Shown in pieces: positions 9,625 through 20,991 of a stretch of 64,000 nt of DNA. A program made the translations under genes and the position numbers. The notes below the pieces were generated by a model. It was not told the DNA's origin, did not search any database, and worked only from the letters and a program-made list of their open reading frames with translations. The number at the start of each line of letters is the position of its first letter. The first letter of the stretch is position 1. Source of the DNA: Psychrobacter namhaensis (GTDB taxonomy: Bacteria > Pseudomonadota > Gammaproteobacteria > Pseudomonadales > Moraxellaceae); assembly GCF_016107545.1 (NCBI RefSeq), contig NZ_JABASS010000015.1, forward strand, positions 1 to 64,000, written 5' to 3'.

Positions 9625-10437
9625 ATGTATTTTTTACTCTCTGCTGCCAAATCTTTGAATGAAGCAGATGCGATACCGGTAAATCTAGGCAACTACTACA
9701 GTCAGCCTGAGCTCATCGAACACTCACAGGCGCTGATGAAAATACTGAAGACAAAAGAACCTGTCGATTTGCAAGCATTAATGAGCATCTCTGATGATCT
9801 GGCGCAGCTCAATGCAACGCGCAATCAGCAGTGGCGTTGGAGCAAAGAGCAGCCGTTTACTACTGACGCATCTGATCATGCCGCCAAACCTGCGGCTTAC
9901 TTATTTGATGGTGATGTCTATACTGGCCTTGACATGTATCACATGGATAAAGACACGGCTATTTATGTCAATGAGCATCTGGGGATTTTGTCTGGTCTTT
10001 ACGGGGTGTTGAAGCCGCTGGACTTAATCCAACCTTATAGGTTAGAGATGGGCACCAAGCTTAAAAACGAGCGCGGTGATAACTTATATGAGTTTTGGGG
10101 TGAGGAAGTGACGGACGTGATTAATGCGCGCATGGCTGACAGCGATGACAAGGTCTTGGTCAACCTAGCCTCTAATGAATACTTTAAGTCGGTCAAGAAA
10201 AAGGCGCTAAATGCTGACATCATCACACCACGATTTGAAGATGAGAAAAATGGTCAATACAAAGTCATTAGCTTTTATGCCAAAAAAGCACGCGGACTGA
10301 TGGTGAAATATGCCGCTGATAACAAGCTGACTAGTGCGGAGCAGTTAAAAGATTTTGATTTAGCGGGTTATTATTATTGCGAAGCAGCGTCTGATGATAA
10401 GACGTGGACGTTTAGGCGAGAAGCAGCGGATCAGTAG
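9625..10437 (+). CDS. yaaA: peroxide stress protein YaaA (DUF328/UPF0246)
   Basis: YaaA lowers intracellular free iron and protects DNA during peroxide stress in E. coli, where it belongs to the OxyR regulon. The family pattern is clear along the whole protein: LLSAAKSLN at the start, LFDGDVYTGLD, LSGLYGVLKPLDLIQPYRLEMGT, NLASNEYFKSVKKK and ISFYAKKARGLM. Length (270 aa) is close to the 258 of E. coli. AAGGA lies 9 bases before the ATG. It is transcribed alone, divergent from the pnt operon. OxyR control here is inferred only from the family. Confidence 0.93.
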   Translation: MYFLLSAAKSLNEADAIPVNLGNYYSQPELIEHSQALMKILKTKEPVDLQALMSISDDLAQLNATRNQQWRWSKEQPFTTDASDHAAKPAAYLFDGDVYTGLDMYHMDKDTAIYVNEHLGILSGLYGVLKPLDLIQPYRLEMGTKLKNERGDNLYEFWGEEVTDVINARMADSDDKVLVNLASNEYFKSVKKKALNADIITPRFEDEKNGQYKVISFYAKKARGLMVKYAADNKLTSAEQLKDFDLAGYYYCEAASDDKTWTFRREAADQ

Positions 10438-10465
10438 TGTTAAAGTTTCAATCTATTCTCATAAA

Positions 10466-10496
10466 AATCCTCTGATAAGCTCAGCTGATCAGAGGG
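10466..10496 (-). terminator. hairpin between yaaA and the lipoprotein gene
   Basis: An 8-bp stem (10469-10476 with 10488-10495) is preceded on the plus strand by AAAAA, so on the minus strand it ends in T5. It sits about 110 bases past the lipoprotein stop, and on the plus strand just after yaaA. It probably ends the minus-strand transcript. Confidence 0.5.
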
Positions 10497-10603
10497 TTAC
10501 TTGGTTTATACCTGCCTAAGAGTTACGATACGAAGATAAAATACATCACCTAAATAACGTACAACGATATAATCTGTATCGTCTCCTACCTATTAATACA
10601 TAA

Positions 10604-10990
10604 TTACTTAACGGTCTCGTCAGTTACATCAGCGCAGCCCTTTCTATTATACTGCGTTGAAGCTGCTTCATATTTACCTCTTAAAAGAGCATAGTTAGAT
10701 TGAAGTGCACCATCACCTCCTTCTAAAAAGAAAAGTGCAGGCCAAAACAATACTAACCCAACACCCATTTGCCAAGCGTCAGCTGATGCCTCTTTATCTA
10801 CCTGACCAGTAATCGTGGCTACTCTTTGCGATATCTCTCTCATTTCATTTTCTAAAGTAGCACAGCTAAGATTAGCGTATTCATTCGGAGATACGTAAGT
10901 GATAGGAATCTTAGTAGATTTACTAGCACAGCCGCCTATGGTCAAAACAGTAGCTAGCCCTAACAAAATGGCAGGTAATTTAGCTTTCAA
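10604..10990 (-). CDS. small putative lipoprotein of unknown function
   Basis: A lipoprotein signal peptide is clear: a basic start (KAKL), a hydrophobic core and the lipobox TIGGC, so the mature protein begins at the cysteine around residue 21. The start chosen is a TTG at 10990, because AAGGAG lies 6 bases upstream; a frame-open TTG 45 bases earlier has no such site. The mature part has a predicted helix with heptad-like spacing (LENEMREISQRVATI), then a second hydrophobic segment (MGVGLVLFWPALFFLEGG) that could be a membrane hairpin, and a hydrophilic end with two cysteines overall. I do not recognise the family. Confidence 0.7.
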   Translation of the reverse strand: MKAKLPAILLGLATVLTIGGCASKSTKIPITYVSPNEYANLSCATLENEMREISQRVATITGQVDKEASADAWQMGVGLVLFWPALFFLEGGDGALQSNYALLRGKYEAASTQYNRKGCADVTDETVK

Positions 10991-11345
10991 TAAATACTCC
11001 TTATTTTTTATCTTTGAACTTTTAATAGTAAGCAAAGAGGATAAACAATGATCTAATTGTCAAAATTTACATTATATACAAATAGAAATAATTATGTAAC
11101 ATTATTAATGTTCTAAAAAATGTGTAAAACTCCAGTAAACTCTACCTATGGCACAAAAAAAAGCGCTGCTATCTTAACGATAACAGCGCTTTCGGTAGGC
11201 AAAACACTTTTACTATTCTAGATTCATAGTGAAAAGCACTTTATGGGTTGACTGAAGCAGTACGACTAGGCAACCGAGTAAAGCGTGTACTTATAGTACA
11301 TCGAACACAGTTAACGACATCGTACAAATTCAGTCGAGGCATAAA
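10991..11345. other. intergenic region between the lipoprotein gene and groEL
   Basis: It holds the groEL terminator at 11153-11193 and AT-rich DNA at 11036-11150 that must contain the lipoprotein promoter; I could not fix a convincing -10/-35 pair. A plus-strand open frame from 11248 is the antisense shadow of the groEL end. Confidence 0.4.
11153..11193 (-). terminator. terminator of the groES-groEL operon
   Basis: On the minus strand an AAGCGCTG-type stem of 8-9 bp (arms 11160-11168 and 11184-11192) ends in a run of eight T. It lies about 155 bases downstream of the groEL stop, leaving a long 3-prime untranslated region. Confidence 0.8.
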
Positions 11346-13001
<1,656 letters not shown>

Positions 13002-13073
13002 TTACTCCACTATTATAAGTATGAGAATACAATTGAATGATTCGTTAGTATGGTTGGACATGCTGTCAGCCAA

Positions 13074-13364
13074 TTAGCCTTCTAGCACACCCAATACATC
13101 AGATTCTTTCATAATAAGCAGTTCTTCGCCGTCAACTTTTACGGTTTGACCAGCATATTGACCGAACAAAACTTTGTCGCCAGCTTTTACATCTAATGCG
13201 CGAGTTTCACCGTTGTCACGAACTTGACCATTACCAGTTGCAAGCACCTCACCTTGTGATGGTTTTTCTTGTGCTGAACCAGGAAGTAAGATACCACCGG
13301 CAGTTTTTGTCTCTTCTTCTATGCGGCGGACGACAATACGGTCATGTAAAGGACGAATGTTCAT
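13074..13364 (-). CDS. groES: co-chaperonin GroES (10 kDa)
   Basis: GroES caps the GroEL chamber. All landmarks are present in 96 aa: [14 protein letters not shown] at the start, the mobile loop [16 protein letters not shown], and the C-terminal [12 protein letters not shown]. It is the first gene of the two-gene operon, preceded by a heat-shock-type promoter at 13494-13520. Confidence 0.99.
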   Translation of the reverse strand: MNIRPLHDRIVVRRIEEETKTAGGILLPGSAQEKPSQGEVLATGNGQVRDNGETRALDVKAGDKVLFGQYAGQTVKVDGEELLIMKESDVLGVLEG

Positions 13365-13493
13365 CGATATGACTCCAAAAGTTGGTTATTTAAATAAAGG
13401 GTTTATTTGAATTAATAGTCTCAACGCTAGTATCTACAAGCATTACTGCGTAAAGCAGCCTGCTTAAGATAAGCCTTGAGCTTGTAACAAAAA

Positions 13494-13520
13494 GTGGGGG
13501 CACGCGTGGCTCGCTTCAAG
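13494..13520 (-). promoter_or_regulatory. sigma32 (heat-shock) promoter of groES-groEL
   Basis: On the minus strand CTTGAA (13515-13520) is followed after 15 bp by CCCCAC (13494-13499), close to the RpoH consensus CTTGAA and CCCCAT. Transcription would start near 13486, giving a leader of about 120 bases before groES. Confidence 0.75.
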
Positions 13521-13866
13521 TGTAAAGCCCAAAAATTTACAAGAATTTTGCATAACACGCGCTATTAAATGAGGAATGTCATTATTTAAAAACGTTTCGT
13601 TTGCAGTACCCTATGACAAATGGCGTTAGTATGGTGTTTAAAGCGTTAATTTGAGTCATGATAGGATTACAGTCGGTTACTCAGTATGCGAACACTAGCT
13701 TTGCTCGTAACATTAACTACAAGCGCACCACATCAAAGGCCACTGCCTTCCTTGAAAATGTAACACAATATGACCATTATAATTTTTGACCCTGTCATGT
13801 CAGTCATCAAAAAACAGTCATCAAAAAAACGAACATGACTGCATAAAAGTTAATTAAGGAATATCC
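13521..13866. other. divergent region upstream of groES and the DUF3108 gene
   Basis: About 350 bases without a gene. Near 13799-13830 there are two copies of a short CAGTCATCAAAAAA-like repeat just upstream of the DUF3108 start. No convincing housekeeping promoter pair was found. Confidence 0.35.
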
Positions 13867-14631
13867 ATGAGTTTTTTCTCAATGATTAAAAAAGCAACTG
13901 TCACTAATGACGCACAGCGCAGCAAGTCTAAACGCCTGACTGCCTTAACCTCAGGGGCAAGTATTGCTGCCATTGGAGCTTTAAGTATGACCGCACCCAC
14001 ACTAGCAAACGCAAAAACCGTTCAACCATCAAGCGCGAATTATAGTTTTACAGTAGAAGATAAATATAAAGGGACGGCTACGCGCACCTTAAGCAAGTCG
14101 GGCAATACTTGGAAATATGATGTCAATGCTCGCGTGGCTGGTGTTGCAAGCGCGGCGCAAAGCAGTACCTTTACCATCATCGGTAATAATGTCACGCCAA
14201 CCCAAGCGAGCACCACTTATAAGTTACTAGGTATGGGACGTACCCATAAGTTGAACTTTAACCCTCGTAGTAAAAAAGTCACCAGCAACTACAAAGGCAA
14301 AACGACGACCATGGACATGGCACAGCAAGCCTTTGATGATTTGAGTCTTGAAGTACAGATTCGTCAAGACTTGTTAAACGGTAAATTCTCTGGCAACTAC
14401 TACATGGCGAAAAAAGATAAAATTGAGAAGACGCCATTTAAAAAGTCTGGCAACACTAAAGTCACTGTACCAGCTGGGACATTTGACACTGTGCGTGTCG
14501 ACCGTATCCATGATGACAACAGTCGCTCTACCAGTTTTTGGTTAGCGCCAAGCTTAAATTACTTACCCGTCAAAGTAAGCCAGATCAATGACGGTAAAAA
14601 AATGGATTTAGAATTGACTAAGGTCAACTAA
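13867..14631 (+). CDS. exported DUF3108 domain protein
   Basis: A predicted secreted or periplasmic protein. The signal peptide has a long basic n-region (residues 1-25), a hydrophobic core (about 27-42) and a cleavage site after ANA at residue 49. The rest is a beta-rich DUF3108 domain: YSFTVEDKYKGTATRTL, TSNYKGKTTTMD, then TVPAGTFDTVRVDRIHD and FWLAPSLNYLPVKVSQ. The domain belongs to the lipid-binding beta-barrel-like outer-membrane biogenesis group by general resemblance only. No defined role is known. AAGGAA lies 6 bases before the ATG. The gene is monocistronic with a strong terminator. Confidence 0.8.
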   Translation: MSFFSMIKKATVTNDAQRSKSKRLTALTSGASIAAIGALSMTAPTLANAKTVQPSSANYSFTVEDKYKGTATRTLSKSGNTWKYDVNARVAGVASAAQSSTFTIIGNNVTPTQASTTYKLLGMGRTHKLNFNPRSKKVTSNYKGKTTTMDMAQQAFDDLSLEVQIRQDLLNGKFSGNYYMAKKDKIEKTPFKKSGNTKVTVPAGTFDTVRVDRIHDDNSRSTSFWLAPSLNYLPVKVSQINDGKKMDLELTKVN

Positions 14632-14678
14632 TAAAACTATCGGTACTTTTCTTGTTTTAAATGGATTGTACAAAATAC

Positions 14679-14714
14679 AAAAGCGGCGCTCTAAATAGAG
14701 CGCCGCTTTTTTTT
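14679..14714. terminator. strong intrinsic terminator after the DUF3108 gene
   Basis: An 11-bp perfect GC-rich stem (14682-14692 with 14697-14707), a tetraloop and a T8 run on the plus strand. The A-rich left flank gives four T on the minus strand, so it may also serve the convergent DUF2069 gene. Confidence 0.9.
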
Positions 14715-14755
14715 GATCCTGATCGTACATGATGAGGTTACGATTCATTCATCGG

Positions 14756-15268
14756 TCAACGTGGGGGTTTGACGACGTTATTCATCGATGGCAGACGCTT
14801 GAGCAAAACAAACAGCCAAACATTGATAGTGAATAACAGCACAAAATCAACCAGATAAACTATTATTTCAGCCCAGCTGCTGCCGTAAGCGCGGGTAAAA
14901 AGCACCACACCACTGGCTCCTAAGTACACCAAGGTAAACATACTGCCTATTAATAACGCATATGGTGAGCGGCCACGTAGTATCCACGGCGTCAAAACAA
15001 ATGCTGGCACCAGCCACAGCGCTTGCCATGCGATGCCACCGATGATATCGGGACTACGTGGGTTAAAGAGGTTAATAGAAATAGGCAGTCCAAGCAATCT
15101 GTAGACCAACCAAACGAGCCAAGTCACCATCAAGCGCTGACGAATAGGCGCAATAGGCTTTTTGGCTTTGACAGATTTACCGGACTTGTTTACTGGTGCA
15201 GTAGACTTTGTCTCACTATTGGAGCGGTTTGTAACCATTAGATGTATGTAGTTCCTAATTAATAACAC
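14756..15268 (-). CDS. DUF2069 inner-membrane protein
   Basis: A small membrane protein with a lysine-rich cytoplasmic N-terminus (residues 1-45) and four hydrophobic segments (about 46-64, 75-100, 105-125, 135-155), of which WLVWLVYRLLGLPISINLFNPR is typical of DUF2069. No function is established. It lies 32 bases downstream of wrbA on the same strand, a pairing also seen in pseudomonads, so the two are likely co-transcribed. A start further downstream (MVTNRSN, residue 11) is possible. Confidence 0.8.
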   Translation of the reverse strand: MLLIRNYIHLMVTNRSNSETKSTAPVNKSGKSVKAKKPIAPIRQRLMVTWLVWLVYRLLGLPISINLFNPRSPDIIGGIAWQALWLVPAFVLTPWILRGRSPYALLIGSMFTLVYLGASGVVLFTRAYGSSWAEIIVYLVDFVLLFTINVWLFVLLKRLPSMNNVVKPPR

Positions 15269-15300
15269 GGTAGCATGAGGCTTAACAAGCTAAGCGCAGC

Positions 15301-15963
<663 letters not shown>

Positions 15964-16167
15964 TCATCATAGCAGCTTCTATACCTATCTATCATGCCGC
16001 TAAAATTTTGCCTATAACATCAAAACATATAAATAAATAGACAGACAGGCCAGTGATTTGCACCATTAGCATGTGCACACATTATGCCCGAGTCATTCCC
16101 TGACATGCAAACTCGCACGCTTAGTATTGCCGCCAGCAAAACCCTGTAACGGTTACTGCTGTGCATT

Positions 16168-16195
16168 TTGACACAATTAAACGGCAGATGATAAC
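16168..16195 (+). promoter_or_regulatory. candidate promoter of the BrkB-family gene
   Basis: A perfect TTGACA (16168-16173) with GATAAC (16190-16195) 16 bp downstream. Just before it, GTAAC-G-GTTAC (16147-16157) is a short palindrome that could bind a regulator. The remaining gap 15919-16160 shows nothing else. Confidence 0.4.
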
Positions 16196-16237
16196 GACAT
16201 ATTTTTGTTACACTACTTTCACTCTAATACTTGCTCA

Positions 16238-17797
16238 ATGGTTAACATGGAAAACATAACAAAAAAAATCCCATTTTTACATCAACGCTGGTTTCAGTTT
16301 TTGCGATTTTTGGTTCGGCATTTTTTTGAAGACAACTGCCAGCAAAAGGCTGCGTCACTGACCTACACCACCATGTTATCCATTGTGCCTATATTTACGG
16401 TGCTACTGATGATCTTATCGTCAGTACCAGCACTGGCGTCTGTGAGAGCACAGATCTATGAGGTGATTTATAGTAACTTGCTACCACAGTCCAGCATGCA
16501 GGTTAGTGAATACATCAATAACTTCGCCGAAAAGTCGTCTAATCTAACCATTATTGGTGCCATGGTACTGTTTTTTACCACTATCATGACGTTGACGACC
16601 ATTGAGCGTGCTTTTAACCAAATCTGGCGGGTAGAAAACCGCTCGGGCGGCCTAAAAAGCATACTGCGCTATTGGACCATAGTGACGTTAGGGCCCTTGG
16701 TGTTGGGGACGGCTTTTATCGCCTCAAGTGCGGTGCAAAGCCTGAGCTTCTTAAATCGGCAAATTGCTGGCTATGGTATTGACTGGTCTTTTTGGGTACA
16801 AGCCGTCTCGATTGGTATTACCATTGCAGGCTTTATCGGTATGTACTGGTTTACCCCCAAAGCGCGTGTGCCAGTAAAAAACGCCGCCATTGCCGGTCTG
16901 TTTGTCGCCATTGTGTTTGAGCTGATGAAGCATCTGTTTGGTACTGTGATGGCAAACTTTACCAGTTATGAAGCGATTTATGGGGCATTTGCCGCCCTCC
17001 CAATTTTCTTACTATGGATCTATTTATCCTGGAATTTGATTTTATTAGGGGTGGAGGTGAGCTATACCTTGACCATTTTTGAGACCGAAGAAGTCTGCCC
17101 TCGTCATCCGTTGCTCAGCTTACTCGACATGCTAAATTTAATCTACACACACCATCTAAAAGGTGAGTCAGTCAGCGAGCAAGCACTGCGCAATGTACTG
17201 GGACGTAAAGAGTTGCCAAAGTGGTACACCTATATTAATTACTTACAAGACAGCAATCTCATCACCATGACTGAAGATGAGAACTACGTGCTCAAAAAAG
17301 ATTTAAGCAAAATGACGTTGTGGGACTTTTATCGCACCTTGCCCTATCCGCTACCTATTAAAGATGAGCTTGATGAGATGAGGCTGGAAGATCATAAACC
17401 TTGGTTGAGCTTATTGGTTCATCGTTTTGAGCACACCGAAGCGTATGCTAAGCAGCAATTAGATTTGCCATTAAATGCGATTTTTGCCAATAGCGAGCCG
17501 CGTAAAAAGGCGTCTTCTGACCCAAAAGGCTTTCATAAAGAGCGCAACACGGATTTATTTAGAAAAAACCCTCCGACAGCGGCCCGTCAGCTATCCAAAG
17601 CTAACTCAAATACTGAAAAGTCACCGCACTTTGACCCTATCGCCTATGATAAAGAAAGCAATATTGAGTGTGATGAGCACAACCATGAAGCGATCATTCC
17701 TATGGACGCTGGGGACAGCGATGCCAAAACAGAGACGTCTGGGCGTGAACATAAGAATGCCATCATTACTGAAGCGGATAATCCCAAAGCACCTTAA
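16238..17797 (+). CDS. YihY/BrkB family inner-membrane protein
   Basis: A polytopic membrane protein of the family once annotated as ribonuclease BN or virulence factor BrkB; its true function is not settled. The family N-terminus is clear (FFEDNCQQKAASLTYTTMLS), followed by about six membrane segments to residue 275. The ATG at 16238 is preferred over a TTG 33 bases upstream; neither has a good ribosome binding site. Compared with the roughly 290-residue E. coli protein it has about 230 extra residues: a winged-helix-like part (about 290-370) and then a hydrophilic, probably disordered tail rich in K, N, E and D. It heads a run of three membrane-protein genes. Confidence 0.85.
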   Translation: MVNMENITKKIPFLHQRWFQFLRFLVRHFFEDNCQQKAASLTYTTMLSIVPIFTVLLMILSSVPALASVRAQIYEVIYSNLLPQSSMQVSEYINNFAEKSSNLTIIGAMVLFFTTIMTLTTIERAFNQIWRVENRSGGLKSILRYWTIVTLGPLVLGTAFIASSAVQSLSFLNRQIAGYGIDWSFWVQAVSIGITIAGFIGMYWFTPKARVPVKNAAIAGLFVAIVFELMKHLFGTVMANFTSYEAIYGAFAALPIFLLWIYLSWNLILLGVEVSYTLTIFETEEVCPRHPLLSLLDMLNLIYTHHLKGESVSEQALRNVLGRKELPKWYTYINYLQDSNLITMTEDENYVLKKDLSKMTLWDFYRTLPYPLPIKDELDEMRLEDHKPWLSLLVHRFEHTEAYAKQQLDLPLNAIFANSEPRKKASSDPKGFHKERNTDLFRKNPPTAARQLSKANSNTEKSPHFDPIAYDKESNIECDEHNHEAIIPMDAGDSDAKTETSGREHKNAIITEADNPKAP

Positions 17798-17889
17798 CCA
17801 AAAATAGAAAACGGTAGCGGGCGGCTTGAAATAACGTCATAAAATGAGAACAAGCCACAATCCTATTACTTTTGGATACATTGAAGCTT

Positions 17890-19509
17890 ATGACAGTACA
17901 TAAAGACGATGAAAAGAGCGTCTTGGCCCGTATTTTTGATACCGGTCAAGACAGGCTCAAACAGTTTACCCAGTTATGGTCGCTTCAAACCTTGACTGAC
18001 CTACCCGACCGTCTCAGAAACCTGTGGCAGCAGCTGATCGGCTCTTATTGGTTTATCCCAACCGCTTGTGTGCTCATCGGTATATTGCTAGCCCCTTTAT
18101 TCGTGACTATCGATCAGCATTTTGACCGTGAAACTATCCGAGAGATTACCTTTGCTTTTACGGGTGACGATGAGGCGGCGCGCGCCATCATGACCGCAAT
18201 TGCAGGAGCCGTGTTGGGCGTGGCAGGTACCACCTTTTCGATTACGATTGCCGTCCTGTCTATGGCCTCTTCACAATTTGGCCCACGCTTATTACGCAAT
18301 TTTTTGACAGACACGCCAAATCAATTTGTATTGGGCGCGTTTATTGGCACCTTTAGCTACAGCCTATTGGTCTTAAAATCTATTCATCAGTCCGATGTGG
18401 CTTTTGGCGTGCCGCAACTAGCAGTGACCTTTGGCATTATTATGGCCATTATTTGCGCCCTTTTGCTGGTGTACTTCGTCCAACATATGGTACATGCCAT
18501 CCAAGCGTCTCACGTCATTCAAAATGCCAGCAATGATGCGATTAACAATGTGCATTATTGGTATAGCGACCATTGCGATCTCCAGCATCAACGCGATGTT
18601 GAACACCATGACGTCGAGCAGTTTCATAGTTGGCCAGCTACGCCTATCTATGCCCCACGCTCGGGTTATATCCAGCAAATTTATCTTCAATCACTGATCA
18701 CCCTGACCCAAGAGTACGGTGGTGTGGTACAAATTCACGTCAATCTTGGTGATTACGTCACTGACAAAAACGTTATGGGACATTTTTACCAACGTCCTGC
18801 AAATCATCCAAATAACCGACAAAAAACAACCACACCGCACTTGGTGGTCGTACCGCGCGCGCCTGATGGTACGTTCTGGCAACGTTTTGCGGGTTGCGTC
18901 CGACTCGAACAACGATTGGCACACTCTAATGACATCGCTTATAGCCTAGGGCAAATAACTGAGATCGCGGTGCGGGCACTATCTCCTGGTATCAACGACC
19001 CAAAGACAGCGGTCAATTGCGTACAATCTTTGACCAGCTGCTTAAGTATCATGATGCGGCGTCAACCACCAAGCCCCTATCATTTTTATGTACCAGCACA
19101 AGATAAAGATACTCCCGAGACTGTGGTCAAACCACAACGAGTGGCGATATTGGCCTTGGTCACGCACACGCCTAAGATATCTGACTTTATCAACGTGTCG
19201 CTTGGCGAGATACGTCGTTATGCGGCGGCGGACTTGATGGTTCTAAAAGCGCTGTGTCAGGCCATGGTCGATTTAAATTATGCACGAGTGAATAAGGCGC
19301 AGCAACAAACGCTACTACATGAGTTAAATTTAATTAAGCGTGCGGGAGAAGAGAATCTCAGTTATCAAGAGTTGGTAGACGATTTGGTCGCTATGTGCCA
19401 TCAAGCCGAGCAATTTATGACTGATAATGACGCAAAACATCGGCACTTTCGTTATGCCAGTGATTTTGCTACCCATATTCGTCAAGCGCTACAAACACAA
19501 TCCAGTTAA
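17890..19509 (+). CDS. DUF2254 family membrane protein
   Basis: A predicted inner-membrane protein of unknown function. Four hydrophobic segments (about 50-72, 95-125, 140-160, 175-200) precede a soluble domain of about 330 residues. The diagnostic DUF2254 stretch is ALSPGINDPKTAVNC near residue 365. The ATG at 17890 was chosen over a TTG 18 bases upstream. It follows the BrkB-family gene by 92 bases and precedes the antiporter gene by 118, so a shared transcript is possible but not certain. Confidence 0.85.
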   Translation: MTVHKDDEKSVLARIFDTGQDRLKQFTQLWSLQTLTDLPDRLRNLWQQLIGSYWFIPTACVLIGILLAPLFVTIDQHFDRETIREITFAFTGDDEAARAIMTAIAGAVLGVAGTTFSITIAVLSMASSQFGPRLLRNFLTDTPNQFVLGAFIGTFSYSLLVLKSIHQSDVAFGVPQLAVTFGIIMAIICALLLVYFVQHMVHAIQASHVIQNASNDAINNVHYWYSDHCDLQHQRDVEHHDVEQFHSWPATPIYAPRSGYIQQIYLQSLITLTQEYGGVVQIHVNLGDYVTDKNVMGHFYQRPANHPNNRQKTTTPHLVVVPRAPDGTFWQRFAGCVRLEQRLAHSNDIAYSLGQITEIAVRALSPGINDPKTAVNCVQSLTSCLSIMMRRQPPSPYHFYVPAQDKDTPETVVKPQRVAILALVTHTPKISDFINVSLGEIRRYAAADLMVLKALCQAMVDLNYARVNKAQQQTLLHELNLIKRAGEENLSYQELVDDLVAMCHQAEQFMTDNDAKHRHFRYASDFATHIRQALQTQSS

Positions 19510-19627
19510 TCACACTAGCGTGCTTAGCAATTCTAATAATGTCGCATCAAACAAACGCTCAATACCTACGCCTTTCTTATAACCCCTAGGTTTAGGACAA
19601 CTTTTATACTGATATGGGACCCACTTT

Positions 19628-20899
19628 ATGGCATCTGCAACCAGCCTCACCATCCTTGAAATCAGCGCCATATTCTTATCCATTACCGCCTTGTTGACCT
19701 ATGTCAATCATCGTTTTATTGGTCTGCCAACCACGATTGGTGTGATGGTGATCTCTATCGTATTGTCTATTGGCGCGATCTTTTTAGGCTTTTTAGGGTT
19801 TGAACAGCTGATTGATTATGAAATCAGTTTGTTAGAGCAGCTTGATTTTACCGAAGTGTTGTTAGATGGCATGCTCTCTATGCTGTTATTCGCCGGCGCA
19901 TTACACGTCAATGTTGGCGATTTAAAACGCTATAAGTTGCCCATTGGCATCCTTGCAGGACTGGGCACTATCGTATCAGCCATGCTTATCGCCACCGCGA
20001 TTTATGTTATGTTGCCGCTGTTTGGCTTTGGCTTACCGTTTCTTTGGTGCCTATTGTTTGGCGCTTTGATATCCCCTACTGATCCTATTGCCGTTATGGG
20101 CATTCTCTCATCAGCAGGCGCACCCAAAAGTATCGAAACTGTCATCGCTGGCGAGTCACTGTTTAATGATGGTATCGGCGTGGTTATCTTTGTCTTACTG
20201 CTTGGCATTTTATCAAGTGGCGATATCCCAACGGTCAATTATGTGGCCCACACATTGGCGGTTGAGGCAGGTGGTGGTGTGATCTTTGGCTTGGTACTCG
20301 GTACAATTTTGTATTACTTACTAAAGAGCATTGATAGCTATCAAGAGGAAGTCCTACTCACGCTAGCGGGCGTCATTGGTGGCTATGCATTGGCCAGTCA
20401 TTGGCACTTATCTGGGCCTTTGGCCATGGTCATGGTGGGACTGATGGTTGGCAACCGCGGACGAGAATTGGCGATGAGCGATCGGACGCGTCACTATATT
20501 GACTTGTTTTGGGAGCTCATTGATGAGATTTTAAACGCGATTTTGTTTGTGCTCATTGGTCTAGAAGTGGTGATGATTGCTTATTCGGGTAATTTATTTA
20601 TCGCCAGCGGTTTGACGATTGTTATTGCGCTAGTGGCTCGGTTCATCGTCGTGGGTATGACCACCAAAACCTTTCACCGTCAGCTTGACTTGCCCACAGG
20701 GGCGTGGAAAGTGCTGACGTGGGGTGGATTACGTGGCGGCATCTCGGTGGCCCTCGTGTTGCAGTTACCGATAGGGACTGAGCGCGATATTTTATTGGCA
20801 CTTACCTATGCTGTCGTCATATTCTCTATCTTGGTACAAGGGCTAAGCGTTGGTAAAGTGGCAAAAAGCATTCGCACCGATAAAACAGCAAAAGTATAA
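19628..20899 (+). CDS. sodium:proton antiporter, CPA1/NhaP type
   Basis: A 423-aa polytopic protein with about 12 hydrophobic segments over almost its full length. The ion-site motifs of the CPA1 family are present: SPTDPIAVMGIL near residue 150 and GESLFNDGIGVVIF near residue 175, where the Asn-Asp pair is expected to bind the cation. LRGGISVALVLQLP near residue 370 is also typical. It would exchange Na+ (or K+) for protons across the inner membrane, helping pH and salt balance. Ion preference cannot be told. A terminator follows. Confidence 0.88.
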   Translation: MASATSLTILEISAIFLSITALLTYVNHRFIGLPTTIGVMVISIVLSIGAIFLGFLGFEQLIDYEISLLEQLDFTEVLLDGMLSMLLFAGALHVNVGDLKRYKLPIGILAGLGTIVSAMLIATAIYVMLPLFGFGLPFLWCLLFGALISPTDPIAVMGILSSAGAPKSIETVIAGESLFNDGIGVVIFVLLLGILSSGDIPTVNYVAHTLAVEAGGGVIFGLVLGTILYYLLKSIDSYQEEVLLTLAGVIGGYALASHWHLSGPLAMVMVGLMVGNRGRELAMSDRTRHYIDLFWELIDEILNAILFVLIGLEVVMIAYSGNLFIASGLTIVIALVARFIVVGMTTKTFHRQLDLPTGAWKVLTWGGLRGGISVALVLQLPIGTERDILLALTYAVVIFSILVQGLSVGKVAKSIRTDKTAKV

Positions 20900-20921
20900 C
20901 TGGTACAATAACGTCACTGCT

Positions 20922-20961
20922 CAAAAAGCCCGCATAAGAATAATATCTTAGGCGGGCTTTA
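20922..20961. terminator. bidirectional terminator between the antiporter and DUF2127 genes
   Basis: A 9-bp perfect stem (20925-20933 with 20952-20960), extended inside by TAAG/CTTA, with A5 on the left and T3 on the right. It lies between convergent genes. The A5 side makes it a better terminator for the minus-strand pyrB-pyrC-prime-DUF2127 transcript. Confidence 0.75.
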
Positions 20962-20991
20962 CCAGTTAATTTAACCACTTGTAGCATACTT

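Noticed and set aside
13799..13830. Two CAGTCATCAAAAAA-like repeats considered as a CRISPR or mobile-element trace
   Set aside because: Only two short copies and no spacers; they may be a simple local duplication.
17475..17807. Overlapping plus-strand frame in the BrkB-family gene tail
   Set aside because: It is a +1 shadow of the low-complexity tail. The tail itself stays in frame to a normal stop, so there is no frameshift.
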